Part shown: in pieces, positions 57,158 to 60,000 of the stretch | Layout of the letters: each line of letters starts with the position of its first letter | How positions within the stretch are numbered: position 1 is the first letter of the stretch | Source: Adiantum capillus-veneris | Lineage: Eukaryota; Streptophyta; Polypodiopsida; Polypodiales; Pteridaceae | Length of the DNA: 60,000 nucleotides | Direction: 5' to 3' | Assembly: GCA_014529385.2 (NCBI GenBank) | Contig: CM043949.1 | Span: forward strand, 148,533,850-148,593,849 | The notes under the pieces: model-generated | Databases searched by the model: none | Seen by the model: only the letters and a program-made list of their open reading frames with translations | What the model was told of the DNA's origin: nothing | Program-made: the position numbers and the translations under genes

Positions 57158-57651
57158 CACGATATACGTGGTTCACCCAATGTGGGCTACGTCCACGGGA
57201 AAGCAGCCACTCAATGGCTTTAGTACTTCAAAACAAGAAGTAGTTTACAAAGGGATTATACCCTTAATGGAGCTCCCGCCTTGCTTCACTCTCACCACCT
57301 CACACTCACCTTGTTGCATCAACTTCACACTATGAAATGTGTGTAGAAATGGCCTCCTTTTATAGGCCAAAAGGGCTGTCCTCTCTTATGAGAGACAACC
57401 ATGTGTAGCCGCCCTTGTGCGAATAAGTCCAAATCGGACCCTCCAATCTGCCCATGTGTGGCCGCCCTTAAGAAGACAAGTCCGCTTTTGAATTCGGCCA
57501 CCGGCCATTGACTTCCGACCACCGGCCACCGGCCATTGAATTCCGACCACCGGTCATCGGCCATTGACTACCAGCCACCGGCCAACCGATCGGTTGTTTT
57601 CCGACCACTTTCCGGCCTCCGTCCGGCCATAATATTCCGGTGAAAAAGAAT
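57011..57651 (-). repeat. Copia LTR, second copy (3' LTR of the pol at 57.6-60 kb)
   Basis: Starts TGTTAGGAAATAAGACG (plus strand) and carries a longer (GA)n (57097-57153) than the copy at 55346. TATA box on the minus strand at 57356-57364. Near 57640 it joins the pol frame directly: the final ~10 bp present in the other copy are lost, and so are the RNase H end and polypurine tract. Confidence 0.8.
57097..57153 (+). repeat. (GA)n microsatellite
   Basis: GA dinucleotide run within the LTR; the homologous tract at 55430-55450 is much shorter. Confidence 0.95.
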
Positions 57652-57654
57652 CTG

Positions 57655-58265
57655 TGAAGCCACAGAATTTCTTTGCTTGCCTCCGTCATTGCTACATACT
57701 CTGCTTCCGTGGTAGAAAGTGAAACCACTTTCTGCAGCTTTGAAGCCCAGCTTACTGCTGTGCCTCCAACCGTGAACACATAGCCAGTAGTGCTCCTTCG
57801 AGTATCTTTGTCACCTGCCATATCTGCATCAGCATACCCTTCTAGAAAAATATCAGTTCCTCCAAAATACAAAGCATTTGTTGTTGTCCCTTTTAGATAC
57901 CTAAGTATCCACTTCACAGCTTGCCAATGCTCTTTACCTGGGTTGTCCATGAACCTACTCACAACTCTTACTGCATGTGCAATGTATGGCCTTGTCCAGA
58001 CCATAGCATACATTAGAGAACCTACCGCTGCAGCATATGGAACTTTAGACATATAGGCTATCTCCTCTTGTGTCTTTGGACACATATCCTTCGTTAGTTT
58101 AAAATGACCAGCCAAAGGTGTAGAAACAAGTTTTGCATTTTTCATTGCAAACCTTTCTAGTACCTTCTTGATGTAATCTTCTTGAGATAGCTTTATTGTC
58201 TTCTTCGTCCTGTCCCTTGATATTTTCATACCAAGTATCCTCTTTGCAGCACCTAAATCTTTCAT
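57655..58265 (-). pseudogene. Copia RNase H, truncated
   Basis: Starts MKDLGAAKRILGMKI (thumb end of RT), then VGSLMYAMVWTRPYI and HWQAVKWILRYLKGT. The RNase H active-site region is YADADMAGDKDTRRSTTGY and VSLSTTEAEYVAMTEASKEI. After LWLHRF the frame runs into LTR sequence, so the C-terminal RTKHI and final Asp are absent. It is in the same frame as the RT, separated by a single TGA at 58266-58268. Confidence 0.9.
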
Positions 58266-59348
58266 TCAAAAAGATTTGGACAGCTCCTCTTTTAGGTCTT
58301 TGATGTCCTGCATGTTAGCACTTGCAATCAACATGTCATCAACATACAACATTAGGATCATGAATTTCCCATCTCCCAAATTCTCTGTGTAGATGCAGTG
58401 ATCCGAGTTGCATCTTGTGAATCCATGATCCATCATCCATCGATCAAACTTCAAGTACCATTGTCTTGATGCTTGCTTTAAACCATACAAGCTCTTCTTT
58501 AATCTGAAAACCATTTTCTCCTTACCTTTTACTTCATACCACTTTGGTTGAAGCATGTAGATTTCCTCCTCTAAGTCACCGTGAGGGAATGCCGTATTTA
58601 CATCCATTTGCTCGAGATTTAGATCATGAGCAGCCACAAGGCTTAAGACAAGCCTAATTGAGTTCATTTTTACAACAAGAAAAAATATTTTATTGAAGTC
58701 AATATCTTTCTTTTGAGAAAAACCTTTTACCACAAGCCTAGACTTGTACCTTTTCTTCCCACCTTCTTCTTCCTTTAGCTTGTACACCCATTTGTTTTGA
58801 AGTGCCCGCTTACCTTTAGGCAACTCAACCAACTCCCATGTTTGGTTGCGATGTAGTGAGTCCATCTCCACTTGCATGCTCTTCGTCCATTCTTCTTTGG
58901 ATTCATGTTGCGTAGCTTCTTCATATGATTCCGGCTCTCCAGAATCTGAGATCAAGAGATGGTTGAAGGAAGGAACAAACCTTTCTGGAGGTCTACTTTC
59001 TCTTGTAGATCTTCGGGGAATAGGTTGAGGCTCTTCATTTGGTTGACATTGTTGCACATTGTCACCTTTTGCAGTCCTTGAGTCTTCACCGTCCTCAAGC
59101 TCCATGTACTCATCACCTGTTTCTTTTGTTTGTTTTCTTTCCAAGTAATCTTTGTACATATTTTGTTCGTTAAAAATTACATCCCTACTCCTTAAGATTT
59201 TACCATCTTCAGGATTCCATACGCATTACCCAAACTCTCCTTCTCCATAGCCAATGAAGAAACACTTTTTGGACTTTGCATCTAACTTTGATCTTAGGCT
59301 TCTATCTATGTGCATGAAAGCCTCACTCCAAAACACTTTGAGAAATGC
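58266..59348 (-). pseudogene. Copia reverse transcriptase and linker
   Basis: RVT_2-type motifs: WTKSMQVEMDSLHRNQTWEL, LQNKWVYKLKEEEGGKKRYK, AFPHGDLEEEIYML, LKKSLYGLKQASRQWY and the intact catalytic MLYVDDMLIA (about 58330). An acidic linker with Pro/Glu precedes it (59000-59160). An in-frame stop lies at about 59231, just after FFIGYGEGEFG in the integrase-RT linker. Confidence 0.92.
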
Positions 59349-60000
59349 TTAGTTCACCGGTTTACCTGTCCATGCCTCTTCTGGAACTCCCCCATCCAAT
59401 GCCGTTGAGGGTGACCGATTGATTAAGTACACAGACGTACTTACAGCTTCCGCCCAAAGCTCAAGCGGTAGGCCTGCATGTAGCCGCATGCTTCGTGCTC
59501 GTTCCATGATTGTCCTGTTCATCCTTTCCGAAATCCCATTTTGTTGAGGTGTCCTTGGGGTTGTCCTTTGCCTCCGAATGCCATTGCTAGCACAAAAGAT
59601 TTCAAAAGCTTGGCTGCAATATTCGCCTCCATTGTCGGATCTGAGGCATTTAACCTTGGTACCTGTTTCATTCTCCACACAAAGGCTTTCCAACCTTTGA
59701 AATATGGAAAATACATCGGATTTATTCTTCATGACATAAACCCATGTTTTTTCTAGTCGCATCGTCTATGAATGTTACATAGTACAATGAGCCACCAAGT
59801 GATGGTGTACTTGCAGGACCCCAAACATCAGAATGAACCAACTCAAGTTTTTTATTTTTTCTTTCATTTCCTGAATTTTGAAATTTTACCCTCTTTTGTT
59901 TACCATAAACACAATCTTCACAGAACTCTAAGTCCACTTCTTTCAAACCTAGTAGAAGCTTCTTTGTTTGAAGGATTTGCATTCCTTTGGCACTCATATG
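59349..60000 (-). pseudogene. Copia integrase
   Basis: The zinc-finger cysteines CEDCVYGKQKRVKF lead to the core: D in LVHSDVWGPAS, then after a one-base frameshift near 59757 D in LRSDNGGEY and E in QQNGISERMNRT. NRSPSTALDGGVPEEAW precedes a stop at 59349-59351. Gag and protease lie beyond 60000. Confidence 0.92.

Larger units (their letters stand above)
57011..60000 (-). mobile_element. Ty1/Copia retrotransposon, minus strand, 5' part outside window
   Basis: From the window end leftward: integrase, RT, RNase H fragment, LTR. Integrase before RT is the Copia order. The element is defective (frameshift near 59757, stops near 59349, 59231 and 58266, deleted RNase H end). Confidence 0.9.

Overview
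The window is nuclear DNA from a land plant with a large, repeat-laden genome. The evidence is Ty3/Gypsy and Ty1/Copia retrotransposons, an En/Spm (CACTA) transposon whose genes have spliceable GT-AG introns of about 80-100 bp, long (CT)n/(GA)n microsatellites and AT-rich spacers. A fern or other non-seed plant seems plausible, but nothing in the sequence proves it. No tRNA, rRNA, CRISPR array or ordinary housekeeping gene was recognised. Nearly all coding sequence is transposon-derived and broken by stops or frameshifts.

Layout. 1-7335: 3' part of a Ty3/Gypsy element of Tat type (gag, protease, RT, two RNase H domains, integrase, LTR-like tail). 7336-17885: a CACTA element, missing its 5' end, holding a TNPD-like gene remnant (7393-8404), a 334-bp foldback (8504-8837), a TNPA-like gene (8978-17300) and repeat-rich 3' subterminal DNA ending in TAGTG. 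The TNPA-like gene is split by a gag-only LTR element (9065-13939) and a deleted Copia element (14841-16988). 17.9-22.1 kb: minus-strand Ty3 relic (gag-protease between LTR-like repeats). 22.1-26.5 kb: decayed DNA with one polypurine tract/LTR edge.

26.5-43.6 kb: AT-rich DNA sprinkled with copies of a perfect palindrome centred on CTATGGCCCTAGGGCCATAG. It carries three minus-strand protein-coding remnants that are not obvious transposon proteins: an FCP1/NIF-type HAD phosphatase-like pseudogene (30748-32004) with a duplicated exon (33.5-33.7 kb), a permuted DNA-methyltransferase-like pseudogene (38287-39470), and an intact spliced gene with a ParB-like motif (42072-43612). A solo-LTR candidate separates the last two. 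A 1338-bp inverted-repeat element flanked by TTAA (36500-37837) sits in this region, and a related empty site lies about 6 kb away.

43.85-55.3 kb: a satellite built on the same palindrome. Units of about 130, 166 and 167 bp form a higher-order repeat of about 464 bp, and the array then degrades into other palindrome families. 55.3-60 kb: two related Copia LTRs and a minus-strand Copia pol (integrase, RT, truncated RNase H).

The strongest candidates for something undescribed are the ParB-like/methyltransferase-like locus between palindrome arrays, the TTAA-flanked element with its internal empty site, the hairpin higher-order satellite, and a short domain repeated upstream of gag in two different LTR elements. 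All functional statements rest on motifs read by eye; no database search was possible.
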